Assembly (NCBI RefSeq): GCF_041438805.1
Contig: NZ_CP109190.1
Coordinates: 2,356,001-2,420,000 of the forward strand
From: Streptomyces sp. NBC_01707
Lineage (GTDB): Bacteria > Actinomycetota > Actinomycetes > Streptomycetales > Streptomycetaceae
DNA: 64,000 nucleotides
Direction: 5' to 3'
The position numbers and the translations under genes are program-made. The first letter of the stretch is position 1. Each line of letters begins with the position of its first letter. The notes beneath the pieces were generated by a model. That model saw nothing but the letters and a program-made list of their open reading frames with translations. It was not told the origin of the DNA and did no database searches. Shown piece after piece: positions 54,361-62,965 of this stretch.

Positions 54361-55959
54361 ATGACGAATCGTTCAGGAATTCTGTTCGCTGTCGGTGCGA
54401 CAGTCGCCGGTCTGATGACCGGTGTTCCGTCCCCGGCGGCAGCCGACGGAGTCGCGCCGTCTGCCGCGCAGCTCACATGGACCGGCTGCGCCACGAAGTC
54501 GTATCCGACGCTGCAGTGCTCAACCGTGCGCACCCCGCTCAATCATGACGATCCGTCGGGCAGGAGCATCACCCTCGCCCTGTCACGGATCCCGCACACC
54601 GCGAAGGCCTCGCAGGGCCCTCTGCTCGTCAACCCCGGCGGCCCCGGCGGCAGCGGGCTGGCGATGGCCGGCTTCGTGGCGGCCTCGCTGCCGAAGGAGA
54701 CAGCCGCGCAGTACGACGTGATCGGGTTCGACCCGCGCGGGGTCGGGAAGAGTTCACCGGCCCTGAACTGCGTACCGAAATACTTCGGGCCGCGGCGCCC
54801 CGACCCGGTGCCGCTGGACCTCCGGACCGAGCAGGCCAACCGGGACCGCGCCGCGTCCTTCGCCGCCGCGTGCGGCGCGAAGTACCCGGATCTGCTGCCG
54901 TACATGGACACGGTGAGCACCGCCAAGGATCTCGATGTGATCCGGCAGGCCCTCGGCTCCCCGCAGATCAACTACTTCGGATATTCGTACGGCACCTATC
55001 TGGGCGCGGTGTACGCCAAGCTCTTCCCGCAGCGGGTGCGGCGTCTGGTGCTCGACTCGAACGTCGACCCGGACGGGGTCTGGTACGACGACAACATCGG
55101 TCAGGACTACGCGTTCGACGCCCGCCAGAAGGCCTTCGCAGCCTGGATCGCGAAGCACGACTCGACGTACGGACTCGGCAGCGATCCGGCGAAGGTCGAG
55201 GCCGCCTGGTACGGGATGAGCGAAGCGGTCAGGAAGGAACCCGCGGGCGGGACGGTCGGTATGAGCGAGCTGCAGGACACGTTCCTGCCGGGCGGCTACA
55301 ACAACGGGTACTGGCCCTACCTGGCCGATGCGTTCGCCGCGTACGTGAACCACAAGGACCAGGACGCGCTGGTCCGCGCATACAAGAAGCTCGGCGCCGT
55401 CGACGACAAGGGCGACAACGGCTACTCGGTCTACGCGGCCGTGCAGTGCCACGACGCCGAGTGGACGCGCGACTGGAACACCTGGCGCAGTGACAGCTGG
55501 AAGGTGCACGGCAAGGCACCCTTCTACACCTGGAACAACACCTGGTACAACGCACCGTGCGCATCCTGGCCGGTGGCGCCGCTCAGCCCGGTGCAGGTCT
55601 CCAACGACGCACTCCCGCCGGCGCTGCTCTTCCAGGCCACGGAGGACGCGGCCACGCCGTACGAGGGCGGAGTCACCATGCACCGCAGACTCCGCGGCTC
55701 CAGCCTGGTCGTCGAACAGGGCGGCGGCAACCACGGCATCACGCTGAGCGGCAACAAGTGTCTGGACCGGTACTTGGTGGACTACCTCGACAAGGGCACC
55801 GTCCCGCGCGGCAACGGCAGCGGCGCCGACACGGACGCGGTCTGCCCGAAGTCTCCCGACCCGGAGCCGCCGGCCGCCGGGACATCGGCCAAGACGCTGC
55901 GGAGCGCGACGGCGGACGGAGGCGCCGTACTGCACGGGATGCTCGGCTTCCGCGGCTGA
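54361..55959 (+). CDS. Secreted S33-type tripeptidyl aminopeptidase-like hydrolase (TAP family)
   Basis: This 532-residue exported protease has a signal peptide (ILFAVGATVAGLMTGVPSPA, cleavage after AAA) and an alpha/beta-hydrolase domain. The oxyanion region is LLVNPGGPGGSGL, FDPRGVGKS follows, and the nucleophile is in FGYSYGTYLGAVYA. The C-terminal TAP-like part carries the aspartate in FQATEDAATPYEGG and the histidine in GGGNHGITL. Streptomyces TAP enzymes remove tripeptides from extracellular proteins. GGGAGG precedes the ATG at 54361. Confidence 0.92.
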   Translation: MTNRSGILFAVGATVAGLMTGVPSPAAADGVAPSAAQLTWTGCATKSYPTLQCSTVRTPLNHDDPSGRSITLALSRIPHTAKASQGPLLVNPGGPGGSGLAMAGFVAASLPKETAAQYDVIGFDPRGVGKSSPALNCVPKYFGPRRPDPVPLDLRTEQANRDRAASFAAACGAKYPDLLPYMDTVSTAKDLDVIRQALGSPQINYFGYSYGTYLGAVYAKLFPQRVRRLVLDSNVDPDGVWYDDNIGQDYAFDARQKAFAAWIAKHDSTYGLGSDPAKVEAAWYGMSEAVRKEPAGGTVGMSELQDTFLPGGYNNGYWPYLADAFAAYVNHKDQDALVRAYKKLGAVDDKGDNGYSVYAAVQCHDAEWTRDWNTWRSDSWKVHGKAPFYTWNNTWYNAPCASWPVAPLSPVQVSNDALPPALLFQATEDAATPYEGGVTMHRRLRGSSLVVEQGGGNHGITLSGNKCLDRYLVDYLDKGTVPRGNGSGADTDAVCPKSPDPEPPAAGTSAKTLRSATADGGAVLHGMLGFRG

Positions 55960-56022
55960 GGGGAGGGGGCCGGACCACGGACCCGGTGACCCGATCGCAC
56001 GCTCTCGGGGGCGTACGCCACC

Positions 56023-56595
56023 ATGGTCCGTATGACGACACGGCCCACCTCCGCGTACGCCCCCGACCTGTCCGTCAGAGCCATGGCCATCGAGGACTGC
56101 GAGGCTGTCGCGACAATCCGGGTGCGCGGCTGGCAGGCCGCGTACACCGGGCTGATCCCGCAGGCGTATCTGGACGCGATGGACATCGCCGAGGACGCGC
56201 AGCGGCGGCGCGGCTTCTTCGCCGAACGCAACACGGTCGTCAATGTGGTGGCCGAGCGGCCGGGCCCGGGTGTGATCGGCTGGGCCTGCTACGGCCCGTA
56301 CCGCGCGGACGGCAGGCGGCTCGCCCGCGCCGAGCTGTACGCCATCTATGTGCTGCCCGAGCAGCGCGGGACCGGGGTCGGTCGCGCCCTGATGGCTGAG
56401 ATCCTGGCGCGCTCCGCAGCGGACGGGTTCCCCGATCTGTCGCTCTGGGTCCTCAAGGAGAACGCGCCGGCCCGCCGTTTCTACGAGCGTGCGGGCTTCG
56501 CCCCGGACGGCGCCGAGGAGCCGTTCCAGGTCGGCGGCGTCCTGGTGCCCGAGGTGCGTTACGTACGTACTCTCAGCCCGTCGGCAGCCGACTGA
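56023..56595 (+). CDS. GNAT family N-acetyltransferase
   Basis: This 190-residue protein has the acetyl-CoA-binding motif A loop EQRGTGVGRALMAEI and the final NAPARRFYERAGF block of GNAT enzymes. The N-terminal part (RAMAIEDCEAVATIRVRGWQ) is typical of small-molecule acetyltransferases, and the substrate is unknown. In-frame ATGs at 56023 and 56032 are both possible. Its end overlaps the convergent HEAT-repeat gene by 23 bases. Confidence 0.9.
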   Translation: MVRMTTRPTSAYAPDLSVRAMAIEDCEAVATIRVRGWQAAYTGLIPQAYLDAMDIAEDAQRRRGFFAERNTVVNVVAERPGPGVIGWACYGPYRADGRRLARAELYAIYVLPEQRGTGVGRALMAEILARSAADGFPDLSLWVLKENAPARRFYERAGFAPDGAEEPFQVGGVLVPEVRYVRTLSPSAAD

Positions 56596-57145
56596 TCGCC
56601 TCCTCGGCCGCGCCGCCGAGCCTCGGGTGCGGCAACGCCGCCCGCAGGACCGGGCGGGCCTGCGCGTCGCCGAGCTGCCCCAGCCCTTCCACACAGGCCA
56701 GCGCGACCCGCCAGTGCGGCTCGTCCGGTGCCAGCAGCCGTTCCAGGGTGCTGATCAGCGTCGGGACGGACTCGGGGGCCCGCAGCGCGGTGAGCAGCCG
56801 TACCGGGTGCAGGGCGTAGGCGGTGCGCAGCGTGTTGGTCGCGAGGGCGGCGGCGGCCCGGGACGTACGTGGGTCGCCGAGGCACACCAGGGCATGGGCG
56901 GCGGAGACGCAGCGCTCCGGGTCGCGGTGGTTCAGCAACAGGATCAGCGCCTCGAAGGCCCGTCTGTCGCCGCCGCAGCCGAGCCGGAACGCGGCGATCT
57001 CGCGCGCCCAGAGCGGGCGTTCGCGTTCGACGAGGACCTGCGCCAGCTCCTCGTCGTCGTCGGTGGCGAGCAGCCTGCGGTACGCCGCCGACTCCCCCGC
57101 CTCGTCCCCCAGCCGGTCGGCCAGCGACCGGAACTCCTCGTCCAT
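56573..57145 (-). CDS. HEAT-repeat domain protein
   Basis: This 190-residue protein is predicted to be almost entirely alpha-helical, with repeated HEAT/armadillo-type units (LGCGGDRRAFEALILLLNHR, CVSAAHALVCLGDP, VALACVEGLGQLGDAQARPV). Such units form protein-protein interaction surfaces. The ATG at 57145 (MDEEFRSLADRLGDEAG) is the best start; an upstream frame to 57190 is not needed. It is convergent with the acetyltransferase gene. The partner is unknown. Confidence 0.8.
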   Translation of the reverse strand: MDEEFRSLADRLGDEAGESAAYRRLLATDDDEELAQVLVERERPLWAREIAAFRLGCGGDRRAFEALILLLNHRDPERCVSAAHALVCLGDPRTSRAAAALATNTLRTAYALHPVRLLTALRAPESVPTLISTLERLLAPDEPHWRVALACVEGLGQLGDAQARPVLRAALPHPRLGGAAEEAISRLPTG

Positions 57146-57190
57146 GACCGTCAGCGTATCGGCGGACACGACGAGTGTGAGCGGGCACAC

Positions 57191-57501
57191 AACAACTCGG
57201 GACTGGCGCGCTCGTTACTCGCCGGTTAACCTCATATGAGCGGGACACACTCCCCGCCGACTCCAGTGGCCTGGTGACGCAGCCACCCGGAGTGCTTGTC
57301 GGTTCGGCAGCTTTGCGCGACGTGACTCCGGGACAGAGTCCGTCACCCCATCCCGGGTCCGGGTGTGTTCGGTACACCCCCGGCCCTGAGCACCACGACA
57401 CGCAATTCCCGCACGCCATGCGTCGGTCGGGCCCCTCGGCCCCACCAGATCCGTGCGCGTCGTGCGCCCACACAGTCGTCACTCATCCCTGGAGTCCCGT
57501 G
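57191..57501. other. Upstream region of the dehydrogenase, no gene seen
   Basis: This is the divergent interval between the HEAT-repeat and dehydrogenase genes. The dehydrogenase frame stays open through part of it but without coding character. Promoters for both genes should lie here; no clear motif was found. Confidence 0.4.
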
Positions 57502-59283
57502 ATGGACATCCCGCTCTCCACCATCGCCGTCGTCGGCCTCGGCACCATGGGCACCGGCATCGCCGAGGTCCTCGCCCGGGCCGGTCGCGAGGTCATCGGT
57601 ATCGACATCAGCGAGGCGGCCGCGCGTCAGGCCGTTGCCGCCCTCGAAGCCTCCACCGCCCGCGCCGTGCAGAAGGGGCGGATCACCGAGGGCGAGCGGC
57701 ACGATGTCCTCGCCCGGTTCCGTACCTTCTCCGATCTGCAGGCCGCCGCGGACGCGCAGCTCGTCATCGAGGTCGTGCCCGAGTCGTACGAGATCAAGCA
57801 GCAGCTCTTCCGGGAGCTCGACGCGATCACCTCCCCCTCCGCGATCCTGGCGACCGGCACCAACGCCCTCTCGGTGACCCGGCTGGCCGCCGAGTCGCAG
57901 CACCCCGAGCGCGTGCTCGGTCTGCACTTCTTCAACCCGGCGCCCGCGATGAAGCTGGTCGAGGTGGTCTCCTCGGTGCTGACGGCGCCGCCGGCCGTCG
58001 AGGCGGTCACCGCGCTCGCCCGTGAGCTGGGCAAGGAGCCGGTCGCGGTGGGAGACCGGCCCGGGTTCGTCGCCGACGGGCTGCTGTTCGGCTACCTGAA
58101 CCAGGCCGCCGCGATGTACGAGGCGAGCTACGCCTCCCGTGAGGACATCGACGCGGCCATGAAGCTGGGCTGCGGGCTGCCGATGGGCCCGCTCGCGCTG
58201 CTCGACCTGATCGGGGTCGACACCGCCCGTACCGTCCTGGAGGCGATGTACTCCGAGTCGCACGACCGGCTGCACGCCCCGGCGCCGATCCTCAAGCAGC
58301 TCAGCGAGGCCGGGCTGACCGGCCGCAAGTCGGGCCGCGGCTTCTACACGTACGCTGCGCCGGGCGGCCAGACCGTGGTGCCGGACACGAAGACGCCGCT
58401 GGAGAGCGGTGGAGCGGCGACCGGACGCACCGTGCGGTCCGTGGGTGTCGCCGGTTCCGGCACGATGGCCTCGGGCATCGCTGAGGTCTTCGCGAAGGCC
58501 GGTTACGACGTGGTGCTCGCCGCGCGCAGCCAGGAGAAGGCCGACACGGCCAAGGGCCGGATCGCCAAGTCGCTGGAGCGTTCCGTCACCAAGGGGCGGC
58601 TGACGGCCGAGGCCCGGGACGAGACCCTCGCCCGCGTCACCGCGGCCGGTTCGCTGGACTCGTTCGAAGACGTCGATCTCGCGGTCGAGGCGGTCGCCGA
58701 GGACCTGGCGGTCAAGCAGCAGCTGTTCACCACGCTGGACAAGGTCTGCAAGCCGGGTGCGGTCCTCGCCACCACCACGTCGTCGCTGCCGGTCGTGGCG
58801 TGCGCACGGGCCACCTCGCGTCCGCAGGACGTCATCGGGATGCACTTCTTCAACCCGGCGCCCGCGATGAAGCTGGTCGAGGTGGTCCGTACGGTGCTCA
58901 CGGACGACGACGTCCACGCCACCGTCCGTGAGGTGTGCGGGAAGATCCGCAAGCACCCGGTGGACTGCGGGGACCGGGCCGGCTTCATCGTGAACGCGCT
59001 GCTGTTCCCGTACCTCAACAACGCGATCAAGATGGTCGGGGAGCACTACGCGACCCTCGACGACATCGACGCCGCGATGAAGCTGGGCGGCGGTTACCCG
59101 ATGGGCCCGTTCGAGCTCCTCGACGTCGTCGGGCTCGATGTCTCGCTCGCCATCGAGAAGGTGCTGCACAGCGAGTTCCGCGACCCGGGCCTGGCCCCGG
59201 CGCCACTGCTGGAGCACCTGGTGGCCGCCGGCTGCCTCGGCCGCAAGACGGGGCGTGGCTTCCGCGAATATGCCCGGCGCTGA
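57502..59283 (+). CDS. 3-hydroxyacyl-CoA (3-hydroxybutyryl-CoA) dehydrogenase, tandem fusion of two copies
   Basis: This 593-residue enzyme contains two complete 3-hydroxyacyl-CoA dehydrogenase units in a row. Each has an NAD-binding glycine motif (VVGLGTMGTGIAEVLARAG and GVAGSGTMASGIAEVFAKAG), the catalytic histidine block HFFNPAPAMKLVEVV (identical in both halves), and the C-terminal dimerisation block (AAMKLGCGLPMGPLALLDLI and AAMKLGGGYPMGPFELLDVV). Single-copy enzymes are about 285 residues, so the gene is an internal duplication. It probably makes or uses 3-hydroxybutyryl-CoA for the ethylmalonyl-CoA pathway genes downstream. GGAG lies before the ATG at 57502. Confidence 0.93.
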   Translation: MDIPLSTIAVVGLGTMGTGIAEVLARAGREVIGIDISEAAARQAVAALEASTARAVQKGRITEGERHDVLARFRTFSDLQAAADAQLVIEVVPESYEIKQQLFRELDAITSPSAILATGTNALSVTRLAAESQHPERVLGLHFFNPAPAMKLVEVVSSVLTAPPAVEAVTALARELGKEPVAVGDRPGFVADGLLFGYLNQAAAMYEASYASREDIDAAMKLGCGLPMGPLALLDLIGVDTARTVLEAMYSESHDRLHAPAPILKQLSEAGLTGRKSGRGFYTYAAPGGQTVVPDTKTPLESGGAATGRTVRSVGVAGSGTMASGIAEVFAKAGYDVVLAARSQEKADTAKGRIAKSLERSVTKGRLTAEARDETLARVTAAGSLDSFEDVDLAVEAVAEDLAVKQQLFTTLDKVCKPGAVLATTTSSLPVVACARATSRPQDVIGMHFFNPAPAMKLVEVVRTVLTDDDVHATVREVCGKIRKHPVDCGDRAGFIVNALLFPYLNNAIKMVGEHYATLDDIDAAMKLGGGYPMGPFELLDVVGLDVSLAIEKVLHSEFRDPGLAPAPLLEHLVAAGCLGRKTGRGFREYARR

Positions 59284-59293
59284 GGGACGGCGG

Positions 59294-59333
59294 GCTCCCG
59301 CCCGGCCGGCGAGGTCTCCGGCCGGGCGGGAGC
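59294..59333 (+). terminator. Strong hairpin after the dehydrogenase
   Basis: GCTCCCGCCCGGCCGG and CCGGCCGGGCGGGAGC pair perfectly over 16 bp around CGAGGTCT, 10 bases after the stop codon. Confidence 0.85.
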
Positions 59334-59482
59334 GCTCCGCCGGCTCCCCGCCGGTTCCCGGGCCGGGCGCCGGCTGGGGAGGGCTCCTCGACCCGCCACC
59401 ACCGCCTTCGGCGTGGGAGGCGCCGCCCGGCGGCCCGCCCCCGCAGGCGCGCTCTCCTGCGCCGATGCAGTACGTTCACACC

Positions 59483-60301
59483 ATGTCCCAGCCCGCCAGG
59501 TCCCCCCGTGTCTCCACCGCACCCGACGCCCCGGAGAGTGCCGCAGGCACGCGCGCCGCCGCCCAACGGCTCAAGATGCGCCGTGAACTGGCCGCCGCAG
59601 CGATGGAGCTCTTCGCCACGAAGGGGTACGAGGCGACGACGGTCGACGAGATCGCGGGCGCCGCGGGCGTCGCCCGGCGGACCTTCTTCCGGCACTTCCG
59701 CTCCAAGGAAGAGGCGATCTTCCCGGACCATGACGACACCCTCGTCCGGGCCGAGGCCGTCCTCAATGCCGCCCCCGCGCACGAGCACCCGCTCGACACC
59801 GTCTGCCGCGGCATCAAGGAAGTCATGAAGATGTACGCGGCCAAGCCTGCGGTCTCCGTGGCCCGCTACAAGCTGACCCGCGAGGTCCCCACCCTGCGGG
59901 AGGCCGAGATCGCCTCGGTGGCCCGCTACGAGCGGCTGTTCACGCGCTATCTCCTGGGCCATTTCGACGAGCGCGACCACCATGTCGGCAATGACGATCC
60001 GCTGCTGGCGGAGGTCGCGGCGTCCGCCGTCGTCACCGCGCACAACCATGTGCTGCGCCGCTGGCTGCGGGCGGGCGGCCAGGGCGACGTGGAGGCACAG
60101 CTCGACCACGCGTTCGCGATCGTCCGGGACACGTTCGGGACCGGGATCGGCGCGGGCCGGATCGCCGGGACCGAGCCCGCGTCCCCGCCGGCCGCCGCTT
60201 CGGTGAGCACGGAGGGCGAGGTGCTGGTCGCAGTGGCGCGCACCGACGCACCGCTCGACGAAGTGATGCGCACGATCCAGCAGGCGCTCAAGGACCACTG
60301 A
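59483..60301 (+). CDS. TetR family transcriptional regulator
   Basis: This 272-residue repressor-type protein has the TetR helix-turn-helix at about residues 35-80 (MELFATKGYEATTVDEIAGA, AGVARRTFFRHFRSKEEA) and a helical ligand domain. It is longer than usual for TetR because of an unstructured N-terminal tail and a C-terminal extension. The ATG at 59483 gives the plausible N terminus; open sequence upstream overlaps the terminator. Located between the dehydrogenase and ccr genes, it may respond to an acyl-CoA and control them. A terminator hairpin follows it. Confidence 0.9.
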   Translation: MSQPARSPRVSTAPDAPESAAGTRAAAQRLKMRRELAAAAMELFATKGYEATTVDEIAGAAGVARRTFFRHFRSKEEAIFPDHDDTLVRAEAVLNAAPAHEHPLDTVCRGIKEVMKMYAAKPAVSVARYKLTREVPTLREAEIASVARYERLFTRYLLGHFDERDHHVGNDDPLLAEVAASAVVTAHNHVLRRWLRAGGQGDVEAQLDHAFAIVRDTFGTGIGAGRIAGTEPASPPAAASVSTEGEVLVAVARTDAPLDEVMRTIQQALKDH

Positions 60302-60341
60302 GCGGGGGCCTGTTGGCCGAACCGCTCCGACGACACCCCGC

Positions 60342-60377
60342 ATGCCGGACGGGCTCGCTTCCGAGCCCGTCCGGCAT
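60342..60377 (+). terminator. Perfect hairpin after the TetR gene
   Basis: ATGCCGGACGGGCTCG and CGAGCCCGTCCGGCAT pair perfectly over 16 bp around CTTC, 41 bases after the TetR stop. Confidence 0.85.
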
Positions 60378-60437
60378 CCGCGTGCTCGGGCGCCGAAACT
60401 GGTTGCGGCCCGGACCCGCCGGTGTTGTGGTGGGCCC

Positions 60438-61235
60438 ATGACTCATGATCACGACGCCCTGCTGTCCCTCTTCGACCACGAGATGCGCGAGCAGGCCCGA
60501 CCCGACGGCCCCGGTGTCCGGATCGAGCGCACCGCGGATGTCGTACGTCAGGTCGGCGCGGCCTCCGACTGGAACGGCGTCGTCTGGTCGGCGCCGGATC
60601 TGGACGCCGCCCGGGCGGATGCGGCGATCGCGGCCCAGGTGGAGCGCTTCACCGAGCTCGGCCTCGACGAGTTCGAGTGGAAACTGTACGCGCACGACCG
60701 GCCGGCGGACCTGGGGCAGCGGCTGCGGGCGGCCGGCTTCGTCGCGGAGGAACCGGAGACCCTGTTGGTCGCCCCGGTCGCGGACCTTCCGACCGCGGTG
60801 GAGCTCCCCGATGGCGTCCGACTGCGTACGGTGACCGACGCGGCCGATGTGGAGCTGATGGCCCGGGCCCATGAGCGGGCGTTCGGCTCGGACTGGTCGC
60901 GGCTGCGCCATCAGGTGCTGGCCCGGCTCTCCGAGGCCCCGGACAGCTTCGTCGGGGTCCTGGCGATGGTGGGCGACGAGCCGGTGAGCTCGGCCCGCAT
61001 GGAGCTGTACCCGGGCACCGGCTTCGCGGGACTCTGGGGCGGCGGGACCGTAGAGCCGTGGCGCGGGAAGGGCATCTACCGAGCGCTGGTGGCCTTCCGT
61101 GCCGCGATCGCCACCGAGCGTGGCTACACATATCTGCAGGTCGACGCGACCGAACAGAGCCGTCCGATCCTCCAGCGGCTCGGTTTCACCGCGCTGAGCA
61201 GCACCACGCCGTACGTCTACCGACGCAAGTCCTGA
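60438..61235 (+). CDS. GNAT family N-acetyltransferase
   Basis: This 265-residue protein has an N-terminal helical domain of ~110 residues (HDALLSLFDHEMREQARPD) followed by a GNAT domain. The acetyl-CoA loop is TVEPWRGKGIYRALVAFR and the final block is YLQVDATEQSRPILQRLGF. The two-part layout is known among Streptomyces GNATs of unassigned substrate. It starts at the ATG at 60438. It is located between a terminator and the ccr leader, so it is probably transcribed alone. Confidence 0.9.
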   Translation: MTHDHDALLSLFDHEMREQARPDGPGVRIERTADVVRQVGAASDWNGVVWSAPDLDAARADAAIAAQVERFTELGLDEFEWKLYAHDRPADLGQRLRAAGFVAEEPETLLVAPVADLPTAVELPDGVRLRTVTDAADVELMARAHERAFGSDWSRLRHQVLARLSEAPDSFVGVLAMVGDEPVSSARMELYPGTGFAGLWGGGTVEPWRGKGIYRALVAFRAAIATERGYTYLQVDATEQSRPILQRLGFTALSSTTPYVYRRKS

Positions 61236-61626
61236 CGGCACCGAGCGGGACGGAACACCCCGAACCACCTCTCATGTCGCTCATGCGTGCCGGGCGGATG
61301 ACATGTGAGAGAAATTGTTGGCACGCAGTGCCTTGCCAGGTGTCACGGAGTGCCATACGTTGAAGTTGTCCGGGCGGCCGGCGTGCAGAGACCTCACGTA
61401 CGCCGGCTGTCCCCGCAAGCCATGTGCCTGCGCGCCCGGACGCCTGCGTCACAGGCAAACCCTTCTGCTCCACCAGAGCAGGCCGAAGCCTTACCAGCCG
61501 AACCGACGGCAGCACCTCCACAACGCACCGCACCCCCGTTGGCAGGGACCCTCAGGCGTCCCTCGACGCATTCCCCGAGCACTCGGCCCCGGTCGAGCCG
61601 GGGAGACACCATCTCGGAGGCACACC
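61236..61626 (+). promoter_or_regulatory. Long leader and promoter region of ccr
   Basis: The 391 bases before the ccr start contain no supported gene. Near 61270-61312 the elements CTCTCATGTC and GACATGTGAGAG form an imperfect inverted repeat with a two-base bulge, a candidate operator. A good GGAGG (61616-61620) serves the ccr GTG start. No riboswitch class was recognised. Confidence 0.4.
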
Positions 61627-62964
61627 GTGAAGGAAATCCTGGACGCGATCCAATCGCAGGACAGCACCGCCGCAGATTTCGCGGCCCTGTCCATCCCCGA
61701 GTCGTACCGCGCGGTGACCGTGCACAAGGACGAGACGGAGATGTTCGCCGGGCTCGACACCCGCGACAAGGACCCCCGCAAGTCGCTGCACGTCGACGAC
61801 GTCCCGGTGCCCGAGCTCGGGCCCGGCGAGGCGCTGGTCGCCGTCATGGCCAGCTCGGTGAACTACAACTCGGTCTGGACCTCGATCTTCGAGCCGATGT
61901 CCACCTTCGGCTTCCTGGAGCGCTACGGAAGGCTCAGCGAGCTCACCAAGCGCCACGACCTGCCGCATCACGTCATCGGCTCCGACCTGGCGGGCGTCGT
62001 CCTGCGCACCGGCCCCGGCGTCAACGCCTGGCACCCCGGCGACGAGGTCGTCGCGCACTGCCTCTCGGTCGAACTGGAGTCCTCGGACGGCCACAACGAC
62101 ACGATGCTCGACCCCGAGCAGCGGATCTGGGGCTTCGAGACCAACTTCGGCGGCCTCGCCGAGATCGCGCTCGTCAAGTCCAACCAGCTGATGCCGAAGC
62201 CGCAGCACCTCAGCTGGGAGGAGGCCGCCGCTCCCGGCCTGGTCAACTCCACCGCGTACCGCCAGCTCGTCTCGCGCAACGGCGCCGGCATGAAGCAGGG
62301 CGACAACGTGCTGATCTGGGGTGCCAGCGGCGGACTCGGTTCATACGCCACGCAGTTCGCGCTGGCCGGCGGCGCCAACCCGATCTGCGTCGTCTCCAGC
62401 GAGCAGAAGGCGGACATCTGCCGGAAGATGGGCGCCGAGGCGATCATCGACCGCAACGCCGAGGACTACAAGTTCTGGAAGGACGAGCACAACCAGGACC
62501 CGCGCGAGTGGAAGCGGTTCGGCAAGCGCATCCGCGAGCTGACCGGCGGCGAGGACGTGGACATCGTCTTCGAGCACCCGGGCCGCGAGACGTTCGGTGC
62601 CTCGGTGTACGTGACCCGCAAGGGCGGCACGATCGTCACCTGCGCGTCGACGTCGGGCTACAACCACGAGTACGACAACCGCTACCTGTGGATGTCGCTG
62701 AAGAAGATCGTGGGCTCGCACTTCGCGAACTACCGCGAGGCGTGGGAGGCCAACCGGCTGATCGCCAAGGGCAAGATCCACCCCACGCTGTCGAAGGTCT
62801 ACTCCCTGGAGGAGACCGGCCAGGCCGCCTACGACGTGCACCGCAACCTTCACCAGGGCAAGGTCGGCGTTCTGGCGCTGGCCCCGCGCGAGGGTCTGGG
62901 TGTGCGCAACGAGGAGCTCCGCGAGCAGCACATCGACGCCATCAATCGCTTCCGGGACATCTGA
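61627..62964 (+). CDS. ccr: Crotonyl-CoA carboxylase/reductase
   Basis: This 445-residue NADPH-dependent medium-chain dehydrogenase converts crotonyl-CoA and CO2 to ethylmalonyl-CoA. That feeds acetate assimilation and supplies ethylmalonyl units for polyketides. Family features are the N-terminal ESYRAVTVHKDE, SSVNYNSVW, WGFETNFGG (which holds the Phe-Glu pair of the CO2 pocket), the Rossmann motif LIWGASGGLGSYATQFALA and the YNHEYDNRYLWM segment. The start is GTG at 61627 with GGAGG upstream. Its stop lies one base before the meaA ATG, so the two are co-translated. The length equals the family norm. Confidence 0.96.
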   Translation: MKEILDAIQSQDSTAADFAALSIPESYRAVTVHKDETEMFAGLDTRDKDPRKSLHVDDVPVPELGPGEALVAVMASSVNYNSVWTSIFEPMSTFGFLERYGRLSELTKRHDLPHHVIGSDLAGVVLRTGPGVNAWHPGDEVVAHCLSVELESSDGHNDTMLDPEQRIWGFETNFGGLAEIALVKSNQLMPKPQHLSWEEAAAPGLVNSTAYRQLVSRNGAGMKQGDNVLIWGASGGLGSYATQFALAGGANPICVVSSEQKADICRKMGAEAIIDRNAEDYKFWKDEHNQDPREWKRFGKRIRELTGGEDVDIVFEHPGRETFGASVYVTRKGGTIVTCASTSGYNHEYDNRYLWMSLKKIVGSHFANYREAWEANRLIAKGKIHPTLSKVYSLEETGQAAYDVHRNLHQGKVGVLALAPREGLGVRNEELREQHIDAINRFRDI

Positions 62965-62965
62965 C

